Part shown: in pieces, positions 27,160-36,694 of the stretch
Numbering within the stretch: the stretch's first letter is position 1
How the letters are laid out: each line of letters starts with the position of its first letter
Origin: Enoplosus armatus
Taxonomy: Eukaryota; Chordata; Actinopteri; Centrarchiformes; Enoplosidae
Assembly (NCBI RefSeq): GCF_043641665.1
Contig: NC_092183.1
Location: 4,303,501-4,367,500, forward strand
Length of the DNA: 64,000 nt
Direction of reading: 5' to 3'
Translations under genes and position numbers: made by a program
The notes under the pieces: generated by a model
The model's database searches: none
Seen by the model: only the letters and a program-made list of their open reading frames with translations
What the model was told of the DNA's origin: nothing

Positions 27160-27280
27160 CCTCACTGTAGATGGGTTTGTTTCCACACGAGAGGAGGGGG
27201 GGTGCTCTTACCCCTTCGTCTCACTCCTCTGGCATAAAAAGGGAGATATTTTCTGCAGACAATGAATCAGGGCTCCTGAT
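27160..27280. repeat. Degenerate last monomer at the array edge
   Basis: The final B-like and core segment carries several changes seen nowhere else in the array: GATGGGTTTG, CACACGAGAGGAGGGGGGG, CTCTGGCATAAAAAGGGAG and TCTGCAGACAATGAATC. The array pattern stops between 27258 and 27280. Extra divergence is usual for terminal satellite units, which take little part in homogenisation. Confidence 0.85.
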
Positions 27281-27798
27281 TTCCACAATTAGTTCATGAG
27301 AAGCTTTTTCTGTAATATGACAAGTAATTTTTTTTGGGGGGACCAGCAAACTGCACACAAGTATAAAAAAAAATATATAGTGGACATATTTTGCAAAAGC
27401 ACATTAAATTATATTTAACTTACATGACATCTTTAGAAGAAACTGCTTACATCAGTAAAAGAAAGGTCACAAGTGCAAGGACTGCAAAGCTTTCAGTCTA
27501 TGTGAACTTTGCTTTAGTGCAAAAAACCCCACCACAAATGCTGCCCACTTTGCACACATGCAATTTAGGCAACAATAAAAGCAACAGGCTACATATTAAA
27601 ACTGTGTTGTGCAAAACAAAAAGTGCATTTGCGTCTCCTGGTTACAACAAAAGATGCACATCTTAAAATGTAATTTACCTCACAGATTAACACGGATAAA
27701 GTACATGTACTCTTTCCCCAACCCAACACAGTTCTACTAAACAGGAAAAGTCAAGTAATAAAGTAGTTTTATCATAAAGTGGGCTTACCTTACTCTCC
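27281..27798. repeat. Array-flanking module, copy 1, left part
   Basis: From TTCCACAATTAGTTCATGAG this stretch aligns to 29451-29954 with small differences. Both contain GCTGCCCACTTTGCACACAT, the CAATTTAGGCAACAATAAAA stretch and CACGGATAAAGTACATGTAC. It abuts the satellite directly. I see no convincing coding frame and do not recognise the family. Confidence 0.9.
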
Positions 27799-28716
27799 AA
27801 AGGCTGATGTGCAAATGAGGCTGGAATTCGGTGACCTGCAGATATGCATATGAGCCCTTTATGGTGTCATCGTGAATAGAACACCAGGGTTCTAATTCTA
27901 CTGTCAGTTGTTTTGTGTTTATTCTTCCTCATTCTAAACACACTCATTCACTTATCCTGCCAGCCCAGAAATCGAACTACAAACCTCCTTGTCGCAAGCA
28001 CAACTCTCTCACCTTTGGGCCACCATTAGTGCTGTTCATCCTGCAGGGCAGCCGTGGTTACAGTGGTGATTTAGGTACTTCAAGTTTGAAGCACTTTATA
28101 TTATTTGCTGATCTTTACCCAATCCCTTTGATAAATATCCAGCCATGCACAGTTTTCATAGGTCCAGGAGTACTTGGTTAGTAATAGGTTAGTTTGATTT
28201 TATTTCCATTTAATGCCAAACAAATATATCACGCAACAAAGCTGCATTTCCAGTAATGAATTACACTAATAAGTGCGTTAGAGGCTCCACATCCACCATA
28301 TTTAGCACAGTTTAAAGCCTCATTTCAGTAATACTGTATGGGGACATTGATCTGATATGATTTGACCACAAGATGGAGCTCCTTTCTCATTAAAGACATT
28401 TACATGCACTGTTGTTTCAAAAGGAAAAGAGGGCTTTCAGAATGTCAGAAATTTGACTCCTGTGATCCTTTTCACTTTGGTAGCTCTTTCTATCTTTTAA
28501 AGTTAACGGTCTTCACTCTATTTTCTCAAAATAATACAGGCATAGCAAGAATATTTCCTTTTAGCACTAACATATGTTTGTCCAAAGGTCAGATTCAGCT
28601 ACAGAGTGGAGCAGGTGGGTATTCAGTGTTCAGCAAAAGTTTGGAAAATTGAGGGAGGACCACCCTGGAGCCCAAGGTTTGCCTTTAGCATCTAGTGTTC
28701 AGTCTTTGTCAAAGGA
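27799..28716. other. About 0.9-kb segment absent from flank copy 2
   Basis: This stretch interrupts the correspondence between the two flank modules. Copy 2 goes straight from CTTACTCTT to AAAATGGTGTTTTGAC. It holds a tRNA-like SINE head (separate entry) and otherwise AT-rich sequence without a credible gene. It may be an insertion in copy 1 or a deletion from copy 2. No clean target-site duplication is visible. Confidence 0.7.
27880..28035 (-). mobile_element. tRNA-derived SINE-like element
   Basis: Read on the minus strand from about 28030, the sequence runs GTGGCCCAAAGGTGAGAGAG, then TTGTGCTTGCGACAAGGAGG, then TTTGTAGTTCGATTTCTGG. This resembles a tRNA-like SINE head with a diverged A box (TGGCCCAAAGGTG) and B box (AGTTCGATTTC). 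A body containing GTGAATGAGTGTGTTTAGAATGAGG follows. The family and the right-hand end are uncertain. Confidence 0.55.
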
Positions 28717-28927
28717 AAATGGTGTTTCGACTTCTCTACCAGACAGTGCACACGTCACAGAGAAGAGCTGACACAACGACAGACACTAGGAGACTGTCTG
28801 TTGCCTCCCTGCCTGCCTTTCTGTGTGTTTCTGCTTTCTCTCTGATGCACACATACTTTAGTAGGTCCATATAGTTCCATACATTTGCACCACAGCGGTG
28901 CCACATTGTAAGGCATGATCAGAAATG
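28717..28927. repeat. Array-flanking module, copy 1, right part
   Basis: This aligns to 29957-30128: AAAATGGTGTTTCGACTTCT through the GTAGGTCCATATAGTTCC stretch to GGCATGATCAGAAATG. Copy 1 has 40 bp that copy 2 lacks, bounded by CAGACA at 28740 and 28780. The match stops at 28927, exactly where similarity to the satellite begins. Confidence 0.9.
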
Positions 28928-29060
28928 GGTTGGTTTCCTTGTGAGACGATGGGGGGGGGCTCTCACCCCTTCGTTTAGTCTTCTTCGATGTGATAGAAGA
29001 GTCTTCTCCCAGAGACCGAAGTCTCACAAGGTTTCGAATGGTTGTCGACATCTTGTTTTC
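28925..29060. repeat. Diverged solitary satellite-related monomer
   Basis: About 1.65 kb outside the array, GGGTTGGTTTCCTTGTGAGA is followed by a G run and a block of 21 nt (28954-28974) identical to the B-linker/core junction of the array. Similarity fades through TCTTCTTCGATGTGATAGAA. Only one unit is present. It could be a relic of a former array edge, or close to the sequence from which the B monomer arose. Confidence 0.7.
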
Positions 29061-29093
29061 TCTCAAATTTGCGGACACAAACACACACAGCAA

Positions 29094-29450
29094 TCATTTT
29101 ACTGATAATCAGATTTTTTTTTCAAGCAGCACACTGAGCAAATTATTGCTAACTTAACTGACGTCCTACTCCAAAACACTGAAAAGACTAAATACTATAA
29201 TGTTGTTTGAAATTAAAATTAAGTCTTCAAGATGTATTATAACTGTAGCTGACATATTACACATCTAAAATCATTATATTCATCAACATATTATTTTTGC
29301 AACTAGAGCTTAATACAATGAATGGTACTGAACTTCCACTGCTACCAAATGTGGTTACAGTAAATTAAATAACATTGACAATAATATAACCACTATTGGT
29401 GATAACGATCAGAAAAATTACAACATGAATCTCAGTGGTACAGTGAAATT
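29094..29450. other. AT-rich spacer between flank modules
   Basis: This is unique-looking AT-rich sequence. I see no gene, splice-supported exon or recognisable repeat in it. Confidence 0.6.
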
Positions 29451-30128
29451 TTCCACAATTAGTTCATGAGAAGCTTTTTCTGTAACATGACAAGAAATAT
29501 TTTTGGGGGGATCAGCAAACTGCACACAGGAATAAAAAAAAAAGAATAAAAAAAAGAATATAGTGGTCATATTTTTTAAAATACACATTAAATTATCTTT
29601 AACTTACATGACATCAGTAAAAGAAAGGTCACAAACTGCAAACCTTTCAGTCAATGTGAACTTTCCTGTAGTGCAAAGAAACACTTCAAATGCTGCCCAC
29701 TTTGCACACATGCAATTTAGGCAACAATAAAAGCAACAGGTTACATATTAAAACTGTGTTGTGCAAAACAAAAAGTGCTTTTGCGTCTCCTGGTTACAAC
29801 AAAAGAAGCACATCTTAAAAAGTAAGTTTACTTGACAGATTAACACGGATAAAGTACATGTACTCCTTCCCCAACCCAACACAGTTCTACTAAACAGGAA
29901 AAGTCAAGTAATAATGTAGTTTTATCCCAGCTGTAAAGTGATCTTACCTTACTCTTAAAATGGTGTTTTGACTTCTCTACCAGACACTAGGAGACTGTCT
30001 GTTGCCTCCCTGCCTGCCTTTCTGTGTGTTTCTGCTTTCTCTCTGATGCACACATACTTTAGTAGGTCCATATAGTTCCATACATTTGCACCACAGCGGT
30101 GCCACATTGTAAGGCATGATCAGAAATG
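29451..30128. repeat. Array-flanking module, copy 2
   Basis: This is the second copy of the 27281-28927 module, without the roughly 0.9-kb segment. It also lacks 22 bp between ACATC repeats (27427 and 27449 in copy 1) and 40 bp between CAGACA repeats (28740 and 28780). It has no satellite unit on either side. Confidence 0.9.
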
Positions 30129-30884
30129 TACAGAGAGAAGAAAAAACACGTGAAAAAGCTGCAAACCAAACCTCAGTCTTTTGTAATCTATTACCAAGCT
30201 AGTAGTAAACCACTGTAACTGTGAGAGGTGATCATTAGTGGTCTTTGTCACTCATCATCTTCTGTACTGACATTTTTCCAGATATAACTCAGGTAGTCCA
30301 GTGCTTTTATGTATGTGACCTCAGAGAAATGACCACTGTGTTATTAGCTAAAGGAGATCCTCAAATTAGTGTCACCAAAGCCATTTTCCAAAACACTCAG
30401 CTGTTTTACAGCACTGTGTCCTGATCTGATCTCAGAAGAGGAACCAAGATGGAAACAACTTGACAGGCCTTTTGATTTATTTTTACGTAATTTATTTTAA
30501 CATTAATGAGTAATGTCAAATAGACTAATTTAATCTTAGTAAATGTGGTATTTTGTACCATTGAAAACAAGTCTATGATAATACATCTTTTTTTAAATCC
30601 CATGTAAACCGACAATACAGGCCTGGATATTAATTTAAATAATAGTAATTACAATTAAAATGTATGTCTGGACTTTTACTAAAGATAACAAAAAGAAAAG
30701 AACATTCATTAATGCTGCCTGTATGTCAATGCAGCCCTCAAATCGTTCAGCTCTTATAAATAAAATATGGAAAATTCAAATAATGGAATAAAGTTCTAGT
30801 CTAGTCGACCTTAAAAGCAAAAAGATCAGTCGACCTTAAAAGTTAAAACTGAAGGGGCTCGGTCAAGTTTTTCGAGTGAGGTCA
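30129..30884. other. Intergenic sequence upstream of cnnm4
   Basis: This is AT-rich sequence with no supported gene on either strand. A 15-bp direct repeat AGTCGACCTTAAAAG occurs at 30803-30817 and 30828-30842, one 25-bp step apart, about 160-200 bp before the cnnm4 start codon. It may be part of the promoter, but I do not recognise a binding factor. Confidence 0.6.
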
Positions 30885-30999
30885 CCAGCGCCGATTGGTT
30901 GCATTTTCGAGGTATGCGGGTATGCAAATGAGGGGGGGGGCGGGCTTGTGGAAACGAGTAGGTGACGTCAGTTCCCCGTTCACAGAGAGCGAAACAAAC
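30885..30999 (+). promoter_or_regulatory. Proximal promoter and 5'UTR candidate of cnnm4
   Basis: Within 115 bp of the start codon there is an inverted CCAAT box (ATTGG at 30894-30898), a perfect octamer ATGCAAAT (30922-30929), a G-rich run (30931-30940) and a perfect palindromic CRE, TGACGTCA (30963-30970). No TATA box is evident at a suitable place. The transcription start cannot be fixed from sequence, so some of these motifs may lie in the 5'UTR. Activity is inferred only. Confidence 0.5.
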
Positions 31000-32413
31000 A
31001 TGGCGATAGACTCGAGTGGACGGGGGTTTACGCTAACTTTATTCGTCTTTTCTTGTGTTTTTGCGGGCAGGCAGGCCGAGGCGGCGGTTTCGGAGTCACG
31101 GGGCGCCACTCGGATACTCGGTATGAGGCTGGAGAGGAGCGACACGCCGGCCGAGACCACCGAGAGAGGGGTTATTCAGGTGACCGAGGGCAGCGACACC
31201 CTCTTCAGGTTCTACGGGCTCCACTTGTTCCCAAACAGCTCGGGGCTTATCAGCTTCGCGGAACTTTACTCCAGTGATAAAGAGGATGATGCTTTCGGTG
31301 CAATCATGGTCCCCTTCAACAGGACTTGTCCCGAACTCACGAAGGATATAGCAGTGAAGGGGTTCATGGAGGTAAGCAACCAAAATACCTCCGGTGTGGT
31401 CAACCTCAGTATCAAGCAGCTCCGCAAGAGCGAGGCGGTGAAGGTGTTCGGCTTGTGCGTCCGCGACACCCATGAGAAGGACGAGACGTGGTACCTGCTG
31501 GACGATAAAGACGGCAGACTGCGGGTGGTGGAGGAGAAGAAGTCCCTGCTGCCCATCTGGCTGCAGGTGATCCTCATCTCCTTCCTGTTGGTGCTGTCCG
31601 GCATGTTCAGCGGGCTCAACCTGGGGCTGATGGCGCTGGACCCGATGGAGCTCCGCATCGTGCAGAGCTGCGGCACCGAGAAGGAGAAGAAATACGCGCG
31701 GAAGATCGAGCCCATCCGCAGGAAGGGCAACTACTTGCTGTGCTCGCTGCTCCTCGGAAACGTCCTGGTCAACACCACCCTCACCATCCTCCTGGACGAC
31801 CTCACCAACTCCGGGATCGGCGCCGTGGTCGCCTCCACAGTCGGCATCGTTATTTTCGGCGAGATCGTCCCGCAGGCGCTGTGCTCCCGGCACGGTCTGG
31901 CAGTCGGGGCGAACACCATCCTCGTCACCAAGCTGTTCATGCTGTTAACTTTCCCCCTGTCGTGGCCCATCAGCAAGCTCCTCGACTGCGTCCTGGGCCA
32001 GGAGATCGGCACTGTGTACAACCGGGAGAAGCTGGTGGAGATGCTGAAAGTCACCGAGCCATACAATGACCTGGTGAAAGAGGAGCTGAACATGATCCAA
32101 GGCGCGCTGGAGCTCAGGACCAAAACAGTGGAGGATGTCATGACGCCGGTCAGCAACTGCTTCATGATCCACAGCGACGCCGTGTTGGACTTCAACACCA
32201 TGTCCGAGATCATGGAGAGCGGATACACGAGGATACCCGTGTATGAGGACGAGCGCTCCAACATCGTGGACATCCTGTTCGTCAAGGACCTGGCCTTCGT
32301 TGACCCGGACGACTGCACCACGCTCAAGACCATCACCAAGTTCTACAACCATCCGGTCCACTTTGTCTTTCACGACACCAAGCTGGACTCCATGCTGGAG
32401 GAGTTCAAGAAAG
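31000..32413 (+). CDS. cnnm4: cnnm4 exon 1: signal peptide, ectodomain, DUF21, first CBS
   Basis: Exon 1 encodes residues 1-471 of a CNNM metal-transport mediator. In mammals CNNM4 is a basolateral Mg2+ extrusion protein dependent on Na+, and it is mutated in Jalili syndrome. The start is ATG at 31000: its context AAACATGG is good, and it begins a signal peptide (hydrophobic [12 protein letters not shown] at residues 11-22). An extracellular domain follows to about residue 182, with sequons at N79, N107, N129 and N135. The DUF21 membrane domain has a first helix at about 184-205, with [17 protein letters not shown] just after, and further hydrophobic segments to about 325 including [20 protein letters not shown]. 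The CBS region starts near [10 protein letters not shown] (374-383) and contains SGYTRIPV (407-414). The exon ends after one base of Gly472, at AAG|GTTTGT. Two upstream in-frame ATGs (30922 and 30928) are less likely starts. A long first exon holding all of DUF21 fits the family. Confidence 0.95.
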
Positions 32414-32449
32414 GTTTGTGGAGTCAGGTGTAACTATCTTTCCTCCAAG

Positions 32450-32450
<1 letters not shown>

Positions 32451-32488
<38 letters not shown>
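32451..32488. repeat. (TG)n microsatellite
   Basis: A short AT tract runs into an uninterrupted TG repeat of about 16 units, just 40 bp into intron 1. Confidence 0.95.
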
Positions 32489-32490
<2 letters not shown>

Positions 32491-33940
32491 GCTTCAAATA
32501 CAGGAGTGACAAACATGTTGACAACCCCATAGAGTAATCATGTAGTTAATTTGGATGAAGCTCATAGTATTTGGTTGTTTATGAAACCTTAAGAGGTTTT
32601 GGTTGAACCTGATGAGGCTAGTGTGTGTTGCATTTGCTGCTCCTCTTTCCTAGTAGGAGATTCCCGTGTTTGACAAGTGAATATTTAAACCTTTCCCTCC
32701 GTCAGATGACCTAATTTTGTAGTGATTGTGATGGGACGGATGCAGGCAATTCAGACGGCAGCGTGATAAGTGAGCTCAGTGAGCGGTCCGGCTGTGGTGT
32801 TGTGTGTTGCAAGGAGGTTGACCTTTGACCTCTTTGTGGAGCACACCAAGCAATACATGAAATTTGCATCTTGGGGGTCAGTGACGTATGGATTTATTCT
32901 TCTATATAGCAAGACCTCAAAATGTTTACTATTGTTGTGTTTCCTGGTAGATGTGCGATTAAATAATGTGTATTTATTCTACCAATACATGATTTTAATG
33001 TTGGTCTTTTTGCTGATGCTTGAGTGATGATGATGAGTGTCAGGGAGAAGTTCAGTGTCTTGCAATGAAACCGACAGGACACGGCTGTGGTTGCTATGCG
33101 CATTTTATTAGGAGACTGTCTCTGTCCGCCAGACTCCCTCTTTGTTTTGAGTATTTGATAACAACTGGTAGTATTTTCTCTGAGTGTAGGAAGTTGCCAT
33201 CTTCATCATTTAATCATATTCAGCCTGTGGAAGAGAAGTTAGGTTTGTTTCTTACAGTTCAAAGTACTGAACAAAGTAAGGAAAACACAGTGTTGTTAAT
33301 CTAAAGTGGTGTTTCTGACAAACATGACTCTGCTGAGAAGTGGTGTTGAGTCTTTGTCAGGAACCAAATGTCACCTCAGTCAGGTTTGTGATGGATGATA
33401 TCAAAAACACTTCCCGGTTTTACTTCTCTCTCTCTCGCTTTGCTGCTTTTGTGCTTTCAACACACACATGCATGCAAGCACAAACACACACACATGTGCG
33501 CACTCCCTCTCTCAGGAGGAAGTACACACACTGACGCCATCCCCCGCAGGGATATATTTTTCCTTTCTCAGGCATCTCGTCTCAAGGTCACAGACAGTAG
33601 AGACACACACACTTGCTGTGTCTATAACTCAGCATAGTTAGGACAGTTAGACACTTTCTGTCTCTGTCCTGGCGTCAGTGTCCCACTGTTAGACGTAGAA
33701 ATTAAGGTAAAATTTGACTGAACTTTGTTGGCAGTCTCCGTGTTTATGCCAGTGTGGCATAATGTGTCTCAACAGGAACTTACACTTAATTGCACTTATC
33801 TCGCTATAGATTGACTTTTGAGTTGCTGTAGCGGTGGTGCTCGGCGCCGCGTGACATTTGGCCAAGAAATGGCTCTGCGGCTCATCTCAGTAAAGGCTTG
33901 GCTGGTGAGGGGGGGGAAGGTTTGGCCACAAGCTGCAGTG

Positions 33941-33941
<1 letters not shown>

Positions 33942-33979
<38 letters not shown>
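33942..33979. repeat. (CA)n microsatellite
   Basis: An almost pure CA dinucleotide run with a degenerate right end (CAGACACACAG). Confidence 0.95.
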
Positions 33980-33983
<4 letters not shown>

Positions 33984-35674
33984 ACAGAAGTCCGGCTGTG
34001 AGGGAGTTGAAAACAATCTACATCGGCTCAAAGCTTGGCAGAGAGATTTACTATAAGTAGTTATGAGAATACACTCAGGTTGCCTCTCATTACTGGTGGA
34101 CGATGTTTTCACATGACATGTTTGATTTGCCTTTTGCTGAAGTTAAAGTAGAGATCACTTGTAAAGGAACTGGATTATTGTGCTATTTAACCCAAGTTAA
34201 AAGATATTGCTTTGTTAACAACATTGTATGATTAATATGAATAGTCATATTCAAAGTAAGCTGAGTTGACGTCAGGTACTCCAGTTTTAGTTGCATTACT
34301 GACAGGTATTGTAGACACATTAACACTTTAATGGGAATAATAAAACTCGAGGGTTGTTGCTGCATTTTGCAAAGCTTTGGGCGATGCAGCTGCTTGATGA
34401 CGTCCAGTCAAAATGGAGTGAGAGGTTGAATATTGTGGGAGAAGTCTGATGGTGTGACATTGTGTGTTGGAGGCATCGGTCGCCGTCAAACTTAAAATTA
34501 ACCTGTTTAAACAGCATATAATCTCAGTTGGACCAGTGCAGTCCATCTAAATGTAGTCACTGTTTTAAAGGATGTTTTAAGTGTCACTTCATGAAAACTT
34601 TTGCACTCCTTTTTGTAAACACAGTGCGTCTGGTAGCTTAACAAATAGTGAGTACAGCCAGACACGGAGCCAGTACCATGTGGTCTATGTGAAGGTGCCT
34701 CCACTTCAAAGAGATCTGACAAGAACAACCTGTCATTTCAGGCAGCATGTATTATTTTAAGATTAAGCGTACTGACGTTTTCTCTGGAGCAGAGAGGACT
34801 ATCTTTGATCCAACAGTGTAAAATGTACTTTATATAAAGCTTATAATGTGGGAGATTAGGAGGATGGCAAATGTCTAGAATCTTTAAATTAGTTTACCCT
34901 CCCAGAAACGATATGTTTGAGAGAGAGAGAGACTGCACAATGCATTTAGTTAAGAATTACAGGGTTGATATGTAACTGTGGTGAGCTGCTTGCACGTGAG
35001 AGCAGATCTTATCTATTTCCTGCCGTTCCTTTTCGATATAATCATCGAGCGTCTGGTAGATGTTTTTTCTGATACACAAGGGTTAGTGATTACTAACAGC
35101 CACTGTAACCAAACAGGCAAAGACAAGAACATTCACAGGAAATGTGACACTTTTTGATTGACAGATAGTCTTTCATGTAGCGCGAAAACACAGCGACGAG
35201 TACTTCACTCCAAGGAAGCTGGAAAACATTTTGGTAACGTGCAGGCTTGATCGGCTGCCGGCCCCCTGCCTCTTCTCTGACCCGACTCCCCGCTTACATC
35301 TCAAGTTCCTCTCACTCGCCGCTTGGCATCAGTTACCACGGTGATGGCATCCAACAGCGCCAGTGTGTGTACACAAGGTTTTTTTAGGCTGTGCTCTGCT
35401 AAATCAAATCTACTCTGTCAGCCCAAGATTTGCTTACTTTTGAGGCACACGTTCAGTTCTGAATGGAAAGAAACGTAAGTCATCAATACTGCATATTGTG
35501 ACATTTCTCCTTCACTGTGTGTCAACACGATGTGACCTTTCACAAGGACTTTGAAGTGAGCATATTAGATGAGATTAAACTTTAATGGCATGTCATTGCA
35601 GGAAATAGTAACACAGCAGACTTCAAAGAAAATATGGAAGCTTTAACCGAAATGAAGTGTCTCAGTATCTTAGA

Positions 35675-35880
35675 GTCAGGCCACCACGAGCCTCCAGAAC
35701 AGCTTCAGTGCTCCTTGTCACGTCTGTGGGAGATATTCCCTCATTTATAATATGCCATCTTTTATTTAATCAGGTAATATCATTGAGATCAAGATCTCTT
35801 TTGCAAGAGAGACTTGAGTACAGCAGACAGAAAGACTTAACAGAAGGACACCAGAGACAATCACAGACATCACGACATAG
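35675..35880. repeat. Dispersed teleost repeat fragments
   Basis: Two adjoining pieces resemble repeats I recall from many fish genomes. One is GCCACCACGAGCCTCCAGAA with CAGCTTCAGTGCTCCTTG at about 35681-35722. The other is TTTATTTAATCAGGTAATAT with the ATTGAGATCAAGATCTCTTT stretch and GCAAGAGAGACTTG at about 35760-35820. Class and full length are uncertain. Confidence 0.45.
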
Positions 35881-36694
35881 ATTTGAAGAAAGTTTATATT
35901 ATATCATTTGGTGTTATGGGGACGGTAGCATTTTATTCACACCGTTTTCATACTCAGCAAAGCATTGAGTGAGCCCTGGTGCAGGGAAACATCTACATTT
36001 AAGTTTCTTCGCTCTTTTATTCAGGTTTGTCCTTTTAATTGTCCCTCGTCTGTATTAATATAATAACGTGTGGATTAGAGAAAATAGTGGTACAAGCTGT
36101 AGAGCATACTGAAATTGTCACTGTCATTCCAGTTTTAATTAATGATAAAATATCGATAGCACCTCTCATGTACTCATTATTACACGTAGGGAGGTTTAAA
36201 TTCACGCACACTGGACATCATCAGGCATAATTTAGAAAACACACAAACACAAGTGAACCGTGAATTCACTGGAGGCACTTTGCACTCTGTCAACAGACTG
36301 TCACATGCTGTACCCTCAAGTAGGGAGTTATATTAGCCTACATTTTAGCCTCAGAGGCTCTGCCCTTAAATAAGGACCGGTATAGGAGCAAGAAAACAAG
36401 ACATTTGAATATTTCAACAGGCTTACTTTACTTTTCTCTGACATTTTATGGACCAAACGATGGCTGCCTTGTTCCGTTGTTGTTCCTTGCACTTGAAATG
36501 AACCAGCTTGTATTTTGTTTGTGGTTGTCGGGACCATCTGCATTGTCTGCTGTTTATCAGTGTTTGGGCACTTATCTGGCCACCCCACCCAGCCTTTATG
36601 TGTGCCACGGTTTAATGACCGTTTGTTTGTCTGTTAGGTAGCAGTGTATCTCAAAAACTCCAGTGGATTTAGGTTTTTTTAAAAGGAACTACTA

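Larger units (their letters stand above)
1..27260. repeat. Higher-order satellite array (A/B monomers, about 277-bp dimer)
   Basis: This is an uninterrupted head-to-tail tandem array that runs off the left edge of the window. Every monomer has a core of about 60 bp (CTCACCCCTTCGTCTCACTC, then a GACATAAAAAGGAGATATTT-type stretch and TCTGCAAAGAAAGACTC). The core is followed by one of two tails (AGAGTACTCACCTTCTCGAC or TGGGCTTTCACCCTTTTGCC) and one of two linkers. Linker 1 has T8-T10, CCTCATAAAATAAAG, a G run of 7-13 and CATTTTTCTCATCTCC. Linker 2 is AGTTTGTTTCCACATGAGAG plus GAAGGGGGGCT. The two combinations give monomers of about 153 and 124 bp that mostly alternate, roughly 200 monomers in total. 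No inversion was seen. The type is not named because I do not recognise it as a described satellite. No long open frame crosses the units, since neither 124 nor 277 is divisible by three. Confidence 0.97.

Noticed and set aside
1..27260. CRISPR-like array
   Set aside because: There are no short identical repeats with unique spacers of constant size. All parts of the unit repeat, and the host is a vertebrate.
1..27260. CENP-B box in the satellite
   Set aside because: I looked for a TTCGNNNNANNCGGG pattern around the TTCG words. The positions that follow do not fit, so centromeric function cannot be claimed from a motif.
28755..29093. 112-residue minus-strand frame with RRGESPPPSSHKETN
   Set aside because: It spans the flank module and the solitary satellite relative. 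The resemblance to frames in the array is due to shared repeat DNA, and no splice or start context supports a gene.
27281..30128. The two flank modules as LTRs of a retroelement
   Set aside because: There are no TG/CA ends, target-site duplication, primer-binding site or gag-pol sequence between them.
30895..30999. Use of TTG at 30895 as the start of a longer CNNM protein
   Set aside because: Non-ATG initiation is rare. ATG at 31000 has a strong context and is followed directly by a signal peptide.
31096..31893. 265-residue antisense frame opposite cnnm4 exon 1
   Set aside because: It is a shadow of GC-rich coding sequence, with no recognisable domain. The sense strand is clearly CNNM.
32414..32433. 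Extension of exon 1 to the stop at 32433 as a complete short protein
   Set aside because: The last residues (LWSQV) are intron read-through. The GT donor at 32414 joins in frame to conserved sequence at 48002.
35220..35370. GC-rich intronic stretch as a conserved enhancer
   Set aside because: It stands out in composition, but conservation cannot be judged from one sequence.
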